A stretch of DNA of 64,000 nucleotides from Desulfohalovibrio reitneri (lineage in GTDB: Bacteria > Desulfobacterota > Desulfovibrionia > Desulfovibrionales > Desulfovibrionaceae). A program made the position numbers and the translations under genes. Within the stretch, counting starts at the first letter, position 1; every line of letters starts with the position of its first letter. Of this stretch, positions 49,002-61,913 are shown one piece after another. The DNA is taken from contig NZ_JOMJ01000004.1 of assembly GCF_000711295.1 (NCBI RefSeq), positions 682,001 through 746,000 of the forward strand. Direction: 5' to 3'. Below the pieces are notes generated by a model. That model saw only the letters and a program-made list of their open reading frames with translations, ran no database searches and was not told the origin of the DNA.

Positions 49002-49732
49002 GCCGGTTGCGGGTTCTCAGCTACAACGTGCACGCCTGGGTGGACAGGGACGGGCGGTTCGACCCGGAACGGGTGCTGGCTGTGGTCGAATCCGCGCGGG
49101 CGGACGTGGTCTGTTTGCAGGAGGTGGTTCTGGACCCGGAAAACGACGAGCCGCACCACGCCCCCACGTTGGGGGAAGTCTCGGAACGCTTGAACATGCT
49201 GGCCGTGCCCGGTCCCACCCTGGAACGGAAGGGCGCGCCGTACGGCAACCTGCTGCTCAGCCGGTTCCACGTGCTGGGAAGAAGACTGGTGGACATCAGC
49301 CATCCAGGCCGTGAACCGCGCGGCATCATCGACGTGGATTTGGAAACGCCGGGAGGCGTCCTGCGTGTCATGACCACCCATCTGGGTCTCTCCCCGGTGG
49401 AGCGCACCGCCCAGGTGCGCTGGCTCATGGAGCAGGTCAAGGCGGAGTCGTGGCCCTTGGTGCTGTGCGGCGACTTCAACGAGTGGATTCCCGGCCGCCC
49501 GGGGCGCATGAAACGCCACTTCGGTTCCACCCCCGCCCCCAAGACCTTCCCCGCCAGGCTGCCCATGCTGGCCTTGGACCGCGTCTGGTGCCGTCCCAGG
49601 GCAATCCTCCGCAACCTGGAGGTCATGGGCGGCTTCGAAGCCAGCCGCGCCTCGGACCATCGCCCGCTGCTGGCGGACATCGATTTCGCCCGACTCCCCG
49701 CCATTTCCCCGAAGGCTCCCCTTTCGCCATGA
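48998..49732 (+). CDS. endonuclease/exonuclease/phosphatase-family protein
   Basis: The 244-residue protein shows the family motifs LSYNVHAW, VVCLQEVVLDPEND, THLGLSPVERTAQVRW, LCGDFNEW and SDHRPLLADI, which bind Mg and the phosphate. Such enzymes cut phosphodiesters in DNA, lipids or inositol phosphates. Pairing with a phospholipase D/VTT protein is common and suggests lipid metabolism. The GTG start overlaps the previous stop as GTGA, with GGGGAG upstream. Confidence 0.87.
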   Translation: MSRLRVLSYNVHAWVDRDGRFDPERVLAVVESARADVVCLQEVVLDPENDEPHHAPTLGEVSERLNMLAVPGPTLERKGAPYGNLLLSRFHVLGRRLVDISHPGREPRGIIDVDLETPGGVLRVMTTHLGLSPVERTAQVRWLMEQVKAESWPLVLCGDFNEWIPGRPGRMKRHFGSTPAPKTFPARLPMLALDRVWCRPRAILRNLEVMGGFEASRASDHRPLLADIDFARLPAISPKAPLSP

Positions 49733-49781
49733 CCCCAAGACGGTCACAATCGGGAAAGTGTAAACCAAAAAGGAGTCTCAT

Positions 49782-50789
49782 ATGGAATACGTCACCATCC
49801 CTGGAACCGGCATGGAGGTATCCCGCGTGGCCCTGGGCACTTGGGCCATCGGCGGCTGGATGTGGGGCGGCACGGATGAGGACGAGTCCATCCGCACCAT
49901 CCACGCCGCCCTGGACAAGGGGGTCAACCTGGTGGACACCGCCCCGGTCTACGGCTTCGGCCGCTCCGAGGAGATCGTGGGCAAGGCGTTGGAGCAGTGG
50001 CGCGAACCGCGCGAGAAGGTGTGCATCTCCACCAAGGTGGCCCTGGAATGGGACGATGAGGGCACGGTGGTCCGCAACTCAACCAGGGAGCGCATTCTCA
50101 AGGAGGTCGAGGACTCCCTCAAGCGGCTGCGGACCGACTACCTCGACGTTTACTACATCCACTGGCCCGATCCGCTGGTTCCTTTCGAGGAAACGGCCGA
50201 GGTCATGAACCGGTTGCTTCAGGACGGCAAGGTTCGGGCCATCGGCGTGTCCAACTACTCGCAGCAGCAGATGGACACCTTCCGCAAGGCCGCGCCCATT
50301 AACCTCTGTCAGCCGCCCTACAACATCTTCGAGCGGCAGATCGAGGAGGATGTGAAGCCCTACTGCGAGAAGAACAACATCGGCCTGATGACATACGGTG
50401 CCCTCTGCCGGGGGCTGCTTTCCGGCAAGATGACGGCCGACAGGGAGTTCACCGGCGACGACCTGCGCAAGGTTGACCCCAAATTCCAGCAGCCCCGCTT
50501 TGATCAATACCTGAACGCGGCTGAGAAGCTAGACGGCATCGCCCACGAGAAATACTCCAGCAATCTCCTGCCCTTCGCCGTGCGATGGGTGCTGGACAAA
50601 GGAGTCCAGATCGCCCTGTGGGGCGGCCGCCATCCCCACCAGATGGATGCCCTGCCGGAGGTATTCGGCTGGAGCCTGGACAACGAGGACATGGAGCGAA
50701 TCGACCGGCTCCTGGAGGTGGAGATCCGCAACCCCGCCGGGCCGGAGTTCATGGCGCCACCCAACCGCAAGGAAGCGGACCTGGGCTAA
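49782..50789 (+). CDS. aldo/keto reductase
   Basis: The 335-residue NAD(P)H-dependent oxidoreductase has the catalytic tetrad: Asp and Tyr in LVDTAPVYGFG, Lys in ISTKVALEW and His in YYIHWPDP. Substrate-binding and cofactor segments (GVSNYSQQQM, LCQPPYNIFERQ) are in place. It reduces an aldehyde or ketone that cannot be identified. AAAAAGGAG lies 8 bp before the ATG. An imperfect C/G hairpin follows its stop (about 50818-50850) without a T tract. Confidence 0.9.
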   Translation: MEYVTIPGTGMEVSRVALGTWAIGGWMWGGTDEDESIRTIHAALDKGVNLVDTAPVYGFGRSEEIVGKALEQWREPREKVCISTKVALEWDDEGTVVRNSTRERILKEVEDSLKRLRTDYLDVYYIHWPDPLVPFEETAEVMNRLLQDGKVRAIGVSNYSQQQMDTFRKAAPINLCQPPYNIFERQIEEDVKPYCEKNNIGLMTYGALCRGLLSGKMTADREFTGDDLRKVDPKFQQPRFDQYLNAAEKLDGIAHEKYSSNLLPFAVRWVLDKGVQIALWGGRHPHQMDALPEVFGWSLDNEDMERIDRLLEVEIRNPAGPEFMAPPNRKEADLG

Positions 50790-50872
50790 CCCCTCCCAAT
50801 CACCGCACTACCCGATACCTCCCCCCTGCCTCCCCTGTGGAGGTGGGGGGAAGGACCGTACTATACTGCCTA

Positions 50873-51260
50873 TTGGAGTGGATCAGGCAACCGGAGGCGC
50901 GCGGCATCATACTCTTCCACATTCTCCTGGCCCTGGCGGCGGCCATCGTGTTCATGGGCATGTCCGCCATGCTTTTTCGGGCGCGCAAGGCGTGGATGCG
51001 TTCTTACCGGGCGGCGCTCTTGCTCTTTGTGGCCGCTCTGGCGGGGGGAGTCTGGCTGCAGCCCGGCGGTCCGCCGGTGTGGTCGGTCTTTTGGCTGCCC
51101 TTCCTGGCCGCGGCCGCGCTCATATGGGGGCTGATGGTCCTGTTTCCCACCAAGGAGCGAAAAGAGGAGGAGCCGGGAAGAGGGACGGAAAAGCTCTCCA
51201 AGGCCAAGTCCCCTTCGGTTTCCGGGCTCATAGGCGCATACTTTTGGTTCCTGCTCATTA
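50873..51260 (+). pseudogene. Small membrane protein gene, 5' part, split by an IS element
   Basis: The frame codes for three hydrophobic helices (IILFHILLALAAAIVFMGM; AALLLFVAALAGGVWL; SVFWLPFLAAAALIWGLMVLF), then a basic linker and the start of a fourth helix (GAYFWFLLI). The frame runs 11 bp into the IS and stops at 51271. Removing the IS and one copy of the target duplication restores a 146-codon frame that ends at 52777. The start is unsure: TTG 50873, or GTG 50843/50837; a TATACT hexamer lies at 50862-50867. The family is not recognised. Confidence 0.65.
51255..51260 (+). repeat. Target-site duplication, left copy
   Basis: TCATTA directly before the left inverted repeat; the same six bases follow the right inverted repeat at 52719-52724. 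If one more base belongs to the inverted repeat, the duplication is the 4-bp CATT. Confidence 0.85.
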
Positions 51261-52718
51261 GTCGGCCCTGAAAAACATCTATGACACTGAAAAGAATTAA
51301 CAAAGTGTAGCATTCAATGTATCATTCTCGACCAGGAACTGTAGTGATTCTGCAAGAAACCGGTCGCGCCGTCACCGGTTCGGGAGTGATGATGAAGGCC
51401 AAGCCAGCCAAAAGCGATCAGGGCAATTTCCTCTACGAGGACCTCATCGATCAGCTCAATCCCAAGGACCCGCTGCTCAAGCTTGCAGCGAACATCCCCT
51501 GGGAAAGGTTCGAGCAGGAGTTTTCTAGCCTCTATAGTGAGTATGGTCGTCCAGCAAAGCCCATAAGACTCATGGTCGGGCTCATGATCCTCAAGCAGCT
51601 TGAAAATCTGAGCGACGAGCGTGTCATTGAGGCTTGGGTCCGGAACCCCTACTATCAGGCCTTCTGCGGTGAGACGCATTTCCGGTGGAGGCTTCCTTGT
51701 GACCCCACGGACTTGGTTTATTTCCGCAAACGCATCGGCGAGGGTGGGGCGCGTTTGATCTTCGAGGTCTCGGTGGGTCTGCACGGCGACGACGCCATGG
51801 AGCGGGAGATCGCCGTGGACACCACGGTCCAGGAGAAGAACATCACCTTCCCCACTGACGTGAAGCTTCTGACCAAGGTCATCAAGCGATGCAGGGCCAT
51901 CGCCGAGTTCGAAGGAATCAGCTTGCGCCGCAGTTTCCGCCGTGAATTGCCAGGCCTCCTGCGCCAGCGATTCAAGAGTCGCAAGATCATCAAACGCATT
52001 CGGACCATGGCTGGCGTCCTGATCCGCGAACTTGAGCGCAAACTGCCCAAGGATTCGTTGGCCAGGCACAGGGAAGCTATGCAGCTCTTCCGCCGGGTCC
52101 ATGACCAGAAACGTACCGACAAGAACAAGACCTACAGCCTGCACGAACCGGACGTGCTTTGCATCGGCAAGGGCAAAGAGCACAAAAAGTACGAGTTCGG
52201 ACGCAAGGCCTCCATCGCCTGGACCAAGACCACCGGTGTGATCGTAGGAGCCATGTCCTTCAAGGAGAACGTTTTCGACGGTCACACCCTGCCGGATGTT
52301 CTGGAGCAAGTTTCGCAAATCACGGAATCCTGCCCCGAGGCGGCCATCTGTGACCGGGGTTACAGGGGGCGCAAAAAAGTCGGTGACACGAGCATTCTGA
52401 TTCCGGGCCGGCCGAAGAAAAGCGACACGCCCTACCAGAGACGAAAGGCCAGGCAACGTTTTCGCAGACGCGCTGGCATCGAGCCGGTGATCGGACATCT
52501 CAAACACGACTTCCGCATGGCCAAAAACTTCCTGAAAGGGGCCCTCGGTGATGCGATCAACCTGCTGATGGCCGCAGCCGCGTTCAACTTCAAGAAGTGG
52601 ATGCGGGGACTGAAGCACTTTTTGTCTCTTTTCGCCCCTTGGCTCTGCTTCGGAACCTGGAGTCGGGGCAGACTAAAGTACGCCTGATTCAATCTGAAAG
52701 GCCTTTTTCAGGACCGAC
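51261..52718 (+). mobile_element. Complete IS5-family-like insertion sequence, 1458 bp
   Basis: The ends are 15-bp inverted repeats with one mismatch: GTCGGCCCTGAAAAA (51261-51275) and, inverted, GTCGGTCCTGAAAAA (52704-52718). They enclose one intact transposase gene and are flanked by identical TCATTA copies. Intact ends, intact transposase and a perfect duplication point to recent insertion. It separates the small membrane protein gene from its last codons, 80 bp upstream of ppsA. Confidence 0.92.
51317..52687 (+). CDS. IS5-family transposase
   Basis: The 456-residue DDE transposase starts with an N-terminal DNA-binding region (GNFLYEDLIDQLNPKDPLLK, RLMVGLMILKQLENLSDERV). The catalytic core follows: first Asp in REIAVDTTVQEKNI, second Asp in AAICDRGYRGRKK and the Glu in RRRAGIEPVIGHLKHDFRM. 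Codon use is less GC-rich than the neighbours. An alternative ATG 24 codons later (51389) would give MMKAKPAKSD, also plausible. Confidence 0.93.
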   Translation: MYHSRPGTVVILQETGRAVTGSGVMMKAKPAKSDQGNFLYEDLIDQLNPKDPLLKLAANIPWERFEQEFSSLYSEYGRPAKPIRLMVGLMILKQLENLSDERVIEAWVRNPYYQAFCGETHFRWRLPCDPTDLVYFRKRIGEGGARLIFEVSVGLHGDDAMEREIAVDTTVQEKNITFPTDVKLLTKVIKRCRAIAEFEGISLRRSFRRELPGLLRQRFKSRKIIKRIRTMAGVLIRELERKLPKDSLARHREAMQLFRRVHDQKRTDKNKTYSLHEPDVLCIGKGKEHKKYEFGRKASIAWTKTTGVIVGAMSFKENVFDGHTLPDVLEQVSQITESCPEAAICDRGYRGRKKVGDTSILIPGRPKKSDTPYQRRKARQRFRRRAGIEPVIGHLKHDFRMAKNFLKGALGDAINLLMAAAAFNFKKWMRGLKHFLSLFAPWLCFGTWSRGRLKYA

Positions 52719-52724
52719 TCATTA
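52719..52724 (+). repeat. Target-site duplication, right copy
   Basis: TCATTA directly after the right inverted repeat, identical to 51255-51260. Confidence 0.85.
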
Positions 52725-52777
52725 CACTGCTCATCGCGGTCATCGCCAGGTACTGGCTGTTTTTCGCCAAGGCGTGA
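52725..52777 (+). pseudogene. Small membrane protein gene, 3' remnant
   Basis: Joined in frame to 51260 these bases encode TLLIAVIARYWLFFAKA and a TGA at 52775-52777, which complete the fourth hydrophobic helix. The stop lies 21 bp before the ppsA ATG, so the intact gene was probably co-transcribed with ppsA. Confidence 0.7.
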
Positions 52778-52798
52778 CGGCAGACGGAGAAACACGAC

Positions 52799-56944
<4,146 letters not shown>

Positions 56945-56948
<4 letters not shown>

Positions 56949-57244
56949 GCCCGGAACGGAAGGACGAGGAGTTCAGCGAGCGGATTGGCCGCAAGGAGGA
57001 GCGCAAGATGCGCGCCCGCCGGGAAGGCGAACCCAATCCTTGGTTCGGGCTGGGCATGTTTGGCCTGGTGGGCTGGTCCGTGGCCATCCCCACTGTCATC
57101 GGTACGGCCATCGGCGTCTGGCTGGACGCGGATGGCGGCGGAGACGGCCGGTCCTGGACCCTGACCCTGCTCGGCGCGGGCCTGGGCGTGGGGTGCCTGA
57201 CCGCCTGGTTCTGGGTGCGGCGGGAAAGCGGAGGTGGCGAATGA
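56945..57244 (+). CDS. atpQ: N-ATPase accessory membrane protein AtpQ
   Basis: The 99-residue protein has a charged N-terminus and two hydrophobic helices (WFGLGMFGLVGWSVAIPTVIG and WTLTLLGAGLGVGCLTAWFW), related to AtpI. In N-ATPase operons this second position after atpC is held by AtpQ, thought to help c-ring assembly. The ATG overlaps the atpC stop as ATGA. Confidence 0.85.
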
Positions 57245-57531
57245 ATGGCGGACTCTACCTGGACATGACCCTGGGCCTGCTGGGCGGCGTGGTCATCGGC
57301 GCGGCCTGTTTCGCCGCTCTGTGGTGGCAGATTGGACGCGTGCGCGCCAGTTCCCGGCCCGGCTTGTATCTGCTCCTGGGCTTTGTGGTCCGCTCCGTGG
57401 TGGCTGTGGGCGGATTGTGGCTCATCTCCGGCGGCAGGCCGCTCCCCCTGCTGACCGGGGTGCTCGGATTCTTTCTGGCCCGGCTGGCGGCCACCCGTCT
57501 CGTCCGGCCGCGCGGGACGGAGGAAGCGTGA
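57241..57531 (+). CDS. atpR: N-ATPase accessory membrane protein AtpR
   Basis: The 96-residue protein has three hydrophobic helices and a buried arginine (R51 in LLLGFVVRSVVAV), the feature noted for AtpR, which is found only in N-ATPase operons. The ATG overlaps the atpQ stop as ATGA and its own stop overlaps atpB as GTGA. Confidence 0.85.
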   Translation: MNGGLYLDMTLGLLGGVVIGAACFAALWWQIGRVRASSRPGLYLLLGFVVRSVVAVGGLWLISGGRPLPLLTGVLGFFLARLAATRLVRPRGTEEA

Positions 57532-58259
57532 CGTTGAAGGACATCAGCCCGGACCAGGTGGTCTACTGGTCGCGCGGCGTCGTCGAACTCAACGCCACCA
57601 TCGTCTGGACCTGGATCGTCATGGCCGGACTGGTGCTCTTTTCCCTGCTCATTACCTCCCGCCTCTCCACCGGCACCAAGATGTCGCGCTGGCAGAACCT
57701 GCTGGAGATCATCGTGCAGGGCATGCGGGACGAGATCGAGGGCATCGCGGGGCAGAAGCCGGGCATCTATCTGCCATTCGTGGGCACGCTCTTCCTCTTC
57801 ATCGCCGTCAGCAACGTGCTGGGGGCGCTGGTGCCGGGCTTTGTGTCCCCCACGGCCTCGTTGTCCACAACGGCGGCCCTGGCCATCTGTGTATTCGTGG
57901 CCGTGTACATCTACGGCATCGCCGACCGGGGCGTGGTGGACTACTTCCGCCTCTACCTCAAGCCCAGCCCGCTCATGCTGCCCTTCAACATCATGGGCGA
58001 GTTGTCCCGCACCTTGGCCCTGGCTGTGCGCCTCTTCGGCAACGTCATGAGCGGGGCCAAGATCGTGACCATCCTCCTGGCGGTGGCCCCCATCTTCTTC
58101 CCCATCCTCATGAAGGCCCTGGGCCTGCTGACAGGACTTTTGCAGGCTTACATCTTCGCCATCCTGGCCATGGTCTACATCGCCGGTGCCACCCGCGCAC
58201 GCAAGCAGAGCGAGGAAAAGGAACCCGCCCAAGAGGGCGGCCAGCAAGGAGAATCCTGA
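57528..58259 (+). CDS. atpB: N-ATPase subunit a
   Basis: The 243-residue membrane subunit forms the ion half-channels. The essential arginine is R168 in LALAVRLFGNVMSG, and the LPFVGTLFLFIAVSN and PFNIMGELSRTLAL segments fit AtpB. GTG start with the 4-bp overlap with atpR. Confidence 0.93.
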   Translation: MTLKDISPDQVVYWSRGVVELNATIVWTWIVMAGLVLFSLLITSRLSTGTKMSRWQNLLEIIVQGMRDEIEGIAGQKPGIYLPFVGTLFLFIAVSNVLGALVPGFVSPTASLSTTAALAICVFVAVYIYGIADRGVVDYFRLYLKPSPLMLPFNIMGELSRTLALAVRLFGNVMSGAKIVTILLAVAPIFFPILMKALGLLTGLLQAYIFAILAMVYIAGATRARKQSEEKEPAQEGGQQGES

Positions 58260-58260
58260 C

Positions 58261-58542
58261 ATGAACATCGCCGCCGTCATCGGACTGGCCTCCGTGGTCA
58301 CGGCCGGACTGACCATCGCCATCGGCGCCATCGGCCCGGCTTTGGGCGAGGGGCGGGCCGTGGCCCAGGCCCTCAGTTCCATGGCCCAGCAGCCGGACGA
58401 ATCCGGGACCATTTCCCGCACCCTCTTCGTGGGCCTGGCCATGATCGAGTCCACGGCCATCTACTGCTTCGTGGTCTCCATGATCCTGCTCTTCGCCAAC
58501 CCCTTCTGGGACTGGGCCATCCAGCAGGCGGCCGGAGGCTAG
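58261..58542 (+). CDS. atpE: N-ATPase subunit c (two carboxylates)
   Basis: The 93-residue rotor subunit has two helices. The main ion-binding carboxylate is E63 in IESTAIY, with S64, T65 and Y68 as in Na-binding c subunits. In helix 1 the place of the sodium-ligand Gln is taken by a second acid, E30 (GPALGEGRA). Ion specificity is therefore unclear from sequence: Na and H have both been suggested for N-ATPases with this double-acid site. Confidence 0.94.
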   Translation: MNIAAVIGLASVVTAGLTIAIGAIGPALGEGRAVAQALSSMAQQPDESGTISRTLFVGLAMIESTAIYCFVVSMILLFANPFWDWAIQQAAGG

Positions 58543-58545
58543 GCC

Positions 58546-59394
58546 ATGCTCATCGACTGGTTCACGGTCGGAGCCCAGATCGTCAATTTTCTGGTGCTTA
58601 TGGCCCTGCTGAAAATCTTTCTCTACGACCGCATCGTGCGGGCCATGGACAAGCGCGAGGAGCGCATTTCCGCCAGCTTGCAGGAAGCTGACCAGCGCAC
58701 CGAGAAGGCGGACCAGGAACGTGAACGCCTGCGAGAGGAGCGACGCGAGCTTGAGATGAAGCGGGAAGAGGTCTTGGACGACGCCCGACGGGAGGCCGAG
58801 AAGCGGAGAGAGGAAATGTTGCGTGACGCCAAGGACGAGGCGGAGGCCTTGCGGCGGCGGTTCGCCGAGGCCTTCGAGCGGGAGAAGCGCTCCCTGGCCT
58901 CGGAACTGCGTGAAGGAGTGGTGCGGGAGTTCACCGACCTGTTGCGTAAGGCCATGCGAATTCTTGCGGGCACCGACCTGGAGGATAGGGCTGCGGAGGT
59001 CTTTCAGCAGCGGCTGGACGACCTGGATGAAACGCAGTGCGGCAAGCTCGCCCAGGGCGCGGAACGGGACGGCGGGCGGTTGGCCGTGACCACCGCTTTC
59101 GAACTGCCCGGCAAGCTCAAGAGTGCCCTCACCCGTAAAATCCATCAGCGTATCGGCGAGGACGTGGAGTGCGAGTACGCCACGGACGGCGAGGTGCTGC
59201 TGGGCGTGGAGCTTTCCGCTGGCGGCGCGCGGGTGGCCTGGAGCATGCGGGAGTATTTGCGCAGGCTGGAGGAGAGCGTCATGGAGGTGCTCGAGAGCCG
59301 GGGCTACGGCGACGAGGACGCTCCGGCGGAATCCGGGGATAAACCCGCCGCCGGAACCATGAAAACGCGACCCGCCGGAGGGGGCGATGACTGA
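58546..59394 (+). CDS. atpF: N-ATPase subunit b, extended with a delta-like C-terminus
   Basis: The 282-residue protein is much longer than a usual b subunit (about 156-170). Residues 8-28 form the membrane anchor and 35-125 a highly charged coiled coil. Residues about 180-245 ([41 protein letters not shown]) resemble the C-terminal part of delta/OSCP. No separate delta gene exists in the operon, so this tail probably supplies that role. It overlaps atpA by 8 bp. Confidence 0.88.
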   Translation: MLIDWFTVGAQIVNFLVLMALLKIFLYDRIVRAMDKREERISASLQEADQRTEKADQERERLREERRELEMKREEVLDDARREAEKRREEMLRDAKDEAEALRRRFAEAFEREKRSLASELREGVVREFTDLLRKAMRILAGTDLEDRAAEVFQQRLDDLDETQCGKLAQGAERDGGRLAVTTAFELPGKLKSALTRKIHQRIGEDVECEYATDGEVLLGVELSAGGARVAWSMREYLRRLEESVMEVLESRGYGDEDAPAESGDKPAAGTMKTRPAGGGDD

Positions 59395-61018
59395 CGAATC
59401 CGGCCTCGATATGCTGCGGAGCGCTTTGAATGGTCCGCTGGTGGCGGCGCGGGAGGCGGCCGATGCTCCGTTCGAGCCAGTGCTGGAGAACGTGGGCCGC
59501 ATCCGTTCCATCGGGGAAGGGGTGGCCAGGGTCCGCGGCCTGCGAGGCGTGCGCTCCGAGGAATTGATCAGTTTCCGTGGCGGCCGTCTTGGTCTGGCGC
59601 TCAACGTGGACGAGAACGAGACCGGCGTGGTTATGCTGGATCCCTCGGAGTCTCTGGGCTCCGGGGACGAGGCCCGGCGCACCGGGCGGGTGCTGGACAC
59701 CCTGGTGGGGCCGGAACTGCGGGGCAGGGTGGTGGATCCCAGGGGGCGTCCCCTGGACGACAAGGGACCCTTGCGCACGGCCGATCGGCTGCCGGTGGAG
59801 CGCCCGGCCCCGGCCATCATGGATCGCGCTCCGGTGCAGGAACCGTTGCAGACCGGCCTGAAGGTGGTGGACGCCCTCATCCCTGTGGGGCGCGGACAGC
59901 GGGAGTTGATCCTGGGCGATCGGCAGACAGGCAAGACAGCCGTGGCCCTGGACACCGTTCTCAACCAGAAGAACCGGGAGGTCTTTTGCATCTATTGCGG
60001 CGTGGGCAAGCGGGCATCGGCCATGGCCAAGGTCATCGCCACCCTGCGCGAGAATGGGGCCATTGACTATTCCTGCGTGGTCATGGCCACCGAGGAGGAT
60101 CCGCCCGGCCTGCAATTCGCGGCCCCCTACGCGGCCATGAGCATGGGCGAGCGGATCATGGAGGAGGGCGGCGACGCCCTGGTCATCCTCGACGACCTGA
60201 CCCGGCACGCCCGCGCCTACCGCGAACTCTCCCTGCTGCTGCGCCGCCCGCCGGGGCGCGAGGCCTTTCCGGGGGACATCTTCTACATCCATTCCCGGCT
60301 GCTGGAGCGCTCCACGCATCTGTCCAAGGAGCAGGGCGGCGGCTCCCTGACCGCCCTGCCCATCATCGAGACCGAGGCGCAGAACATTTCCGCCTACATC
60401 CCCACCAACCTCATCTCCATCACGGACGGGCAGATATATCTTTCCCCGGACCTGTTTCAGAAGGCCATCCTGCCCGCGGTGGACGTGGGCCGGTCGGTTT
60501 CCCGGGTGGGCGGCAAGACGCAGCTTCCCGCTTACCGGGCCGTGGCCGGCGACCTCAAGCTTGCCTATTCGCAGTTCGAGGAGTTGGAGGCGTTCTCCCG
60601 CTTCGGCACCCGGCTGGACGAGGAGACCCGCCAGACCCTTGAGCGGGGAAAACGGGTGCGTGAAGTGCTTAAGCAGGACCAGTATTCCCCGCTGCCGGTG
60701 ATGGAGCAGCTGGCCCAACTTATCGCGGTCAATCAGGGCGTGCTGGACGACCTGCCTCTGGACGGCTTGGCATTCCGTGTGGCCGAGGCGGCGGCCGCCG
60801 TTGTCGCGGACATGCCCGATCTCTCGGAGAAGGTGCTCTCCGGCAAAAAACTGGACGACGCGGAGCGTGAGAGGGTGGCCGGGGCCATGGCGGACCACCT
60901 GCGCGAGGAAGCTGAAAGCAAGGAAACGGAGGAGAAGGAAAGGGGAAGTACGGAATCCGAAGGAGTGAAGTCCGAAGGCCGGAAAGCGGATAGTCCGGAG
61001 GAAGGAGCGGATGGCTGA
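59387..61018 (+). CDS. atpA: N-ATPase subunit alpha
   Basis: The 543-residue protein has the alpha Walker [10 protein letters not shown], the [21 protein letters not shown] region and [19 protein letters not shown]. The C-terminus carries a long acidic/basic tail after residue 500 that is absent in most alpha subunits. It overlaps both neighbours by 8 bp. Confidence 0.94.
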   Translation: MTDESGLDMLRSALNGPLVAAREAADAPFEPVLENVGRIRSIGEGVARVRGLRGVRSEELISFRGGRLGLALNVDENETGVVMLDPSESLGSGDEARRTGRVLDTLVGPELRGRVVDPRGRPLDDKGPLRTADRLPVERPAPAIMDRAPVQEPLQTGLKVVDALIPVGRGQRELILGDRQTGKTAVALDTVLNQKNREVFCIYCGVGKRASAMAKVIATLRENGAIDYSCVVMATEEDPPGLQFAAPYAAMSMGERIMEEGGDALVILDDLTRHARAYRELSLLLRRPPGREAFPGDIFYIHSRLLERSTHLSKEQGGGSLTALPIIETEAQNISAYIPTNLISITDGQIYLSPDLFQKAILPAVDVGRSVSRVGGKTQLPAYRAVAGDLKLAYSQFEELEAFSRFGTRLDEETRQTLERGKRVREVLKQDQYSPLPVMEQLAQLIAVNQGVLDDLPLDGLAFRVAEAAAAVVADMPDLSEKVLSGKKLDDAERERVAGAMADHLREEAESKETEEKERGSTESEGVKSEGRKADSPEEGADG

Positions 61019-61913
61019 ATCCACCGAAGCCCTTGCCCGCCGCATCTCCGGGGCGGAGGACCTGCATTCCGTGGTCAAGACCATGAAGGCCATGGCCGCG
61101 GTGAACATCCGCCATTTTCAGGACGCGGCCGAATCCATGGAGCGCTACCGCCACACTGTGGAGCTGGGTTTCACAGCAGTACTGCGGTCGCGCCCCGATC
61201 TGCTCTCCCGCTCCCGCCCCGCCTTGCCTGACGCGCCGCTGGGCGCGGTCCTTTTTGGTTCGGACCAGGGCATGTGCGGGCAGCTCAACGAGGAGGTGGG
61301 GCGGCTGTATCTACGGACGCTGCGGGACGAAAACCGTGATCCGCACAAGGTTTCGCTGTTGGCCATGGGGGAGCGGCTGGCGGGCTTCGCCGAGGAGGCG
61401 GCAACCGCGCCGGAAAAAATGTTTCACGTGCCGGGCGGTGCGGACGGCATCGGCCGGCTGGTCAGGTCCATGCTCGTCTCGGTGGAGGAGTGGACCAGGC
61501 AGCGCGGCATTGAGCGGCTTGCCCTGTTCTACAGCCGGGAGGCGGAGCGGGGCGGCACCGAGGCTGTCGTGGACGAACTGCTTCCCCTGGACAGGGAGTG
61601 GATGAGGCGCCTGGCGAGGAGGGAGTGGCCCACTCGTTCCCTGCCGGTGGTGACAATGGACACCGGGGAACTGTACTCTCGGCTGGTGCGGCAGTATCTC
61701 TTTTCCGGGTTTTTCCGGGCCGTTGCCCAGTCCCTGGCCGCGGAAAACGCCGCCAGGCTGGCCTCCATGCAGGGCGCGGAGAGCAGCATCCGGGACAAAT
61801 TGCGCGAACTGCGCCAGAGCTACCAGCAACAGCGGCAGAACGCCATCACCGAAGAAATCATCGACATCGTTTCCGGCTTCGAAGCATTGGAAGAGAGTGG
61901 TGAGGCCAAATGA
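61011..61913 (+). CDS. atpG: N-ATPase subunit gamma
   Basis: The 300-residue rotor stalk begins with a long helix ([21 protein letters not shown]) and ends with a second one ([27 protein letters not shown]), the coiled-coil of gamma. The middle has [19 protein letters not shown]. The stop overlaps treT as ATGA, so the operon continues beyond the ATPase. Confidence 0.92.
   Translation: MAESTEALARRISGAEDLHSVVKTMKAMAAVNIRHFQDAAESMERYRHTVELGFTAVLRSRPDLLSRSRPALPDAPLGAVLFGSDQGMCGQLNEEVGRLYLRTLRDENRDPHKVSLLAMGERLAGFAEEAATAPEKMFHVPGGADGIGRLVRSMLVSVEEWTRQRGIERLALFYSREAERGGTEAVVDELLPLDREWMRRLARREWPTRSLPVVTMDTGELYSRLVRQYLFSGFFRAVAQSLAAENAARLASMQGAESSIRDKLRELRQSYQQQRQNAITEEIIDIVSGFEALEESGEAK

Noticed and set aside
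51260-52719. A 4-bp target duplication (CATT) with 16-bp inverted repeats as the IS boundary
   Set aside because: Not truly excluded: it fits IS5-family habit, but the simplest reading is a 6-bp TCATTA duplication. Both give the same restored gene.
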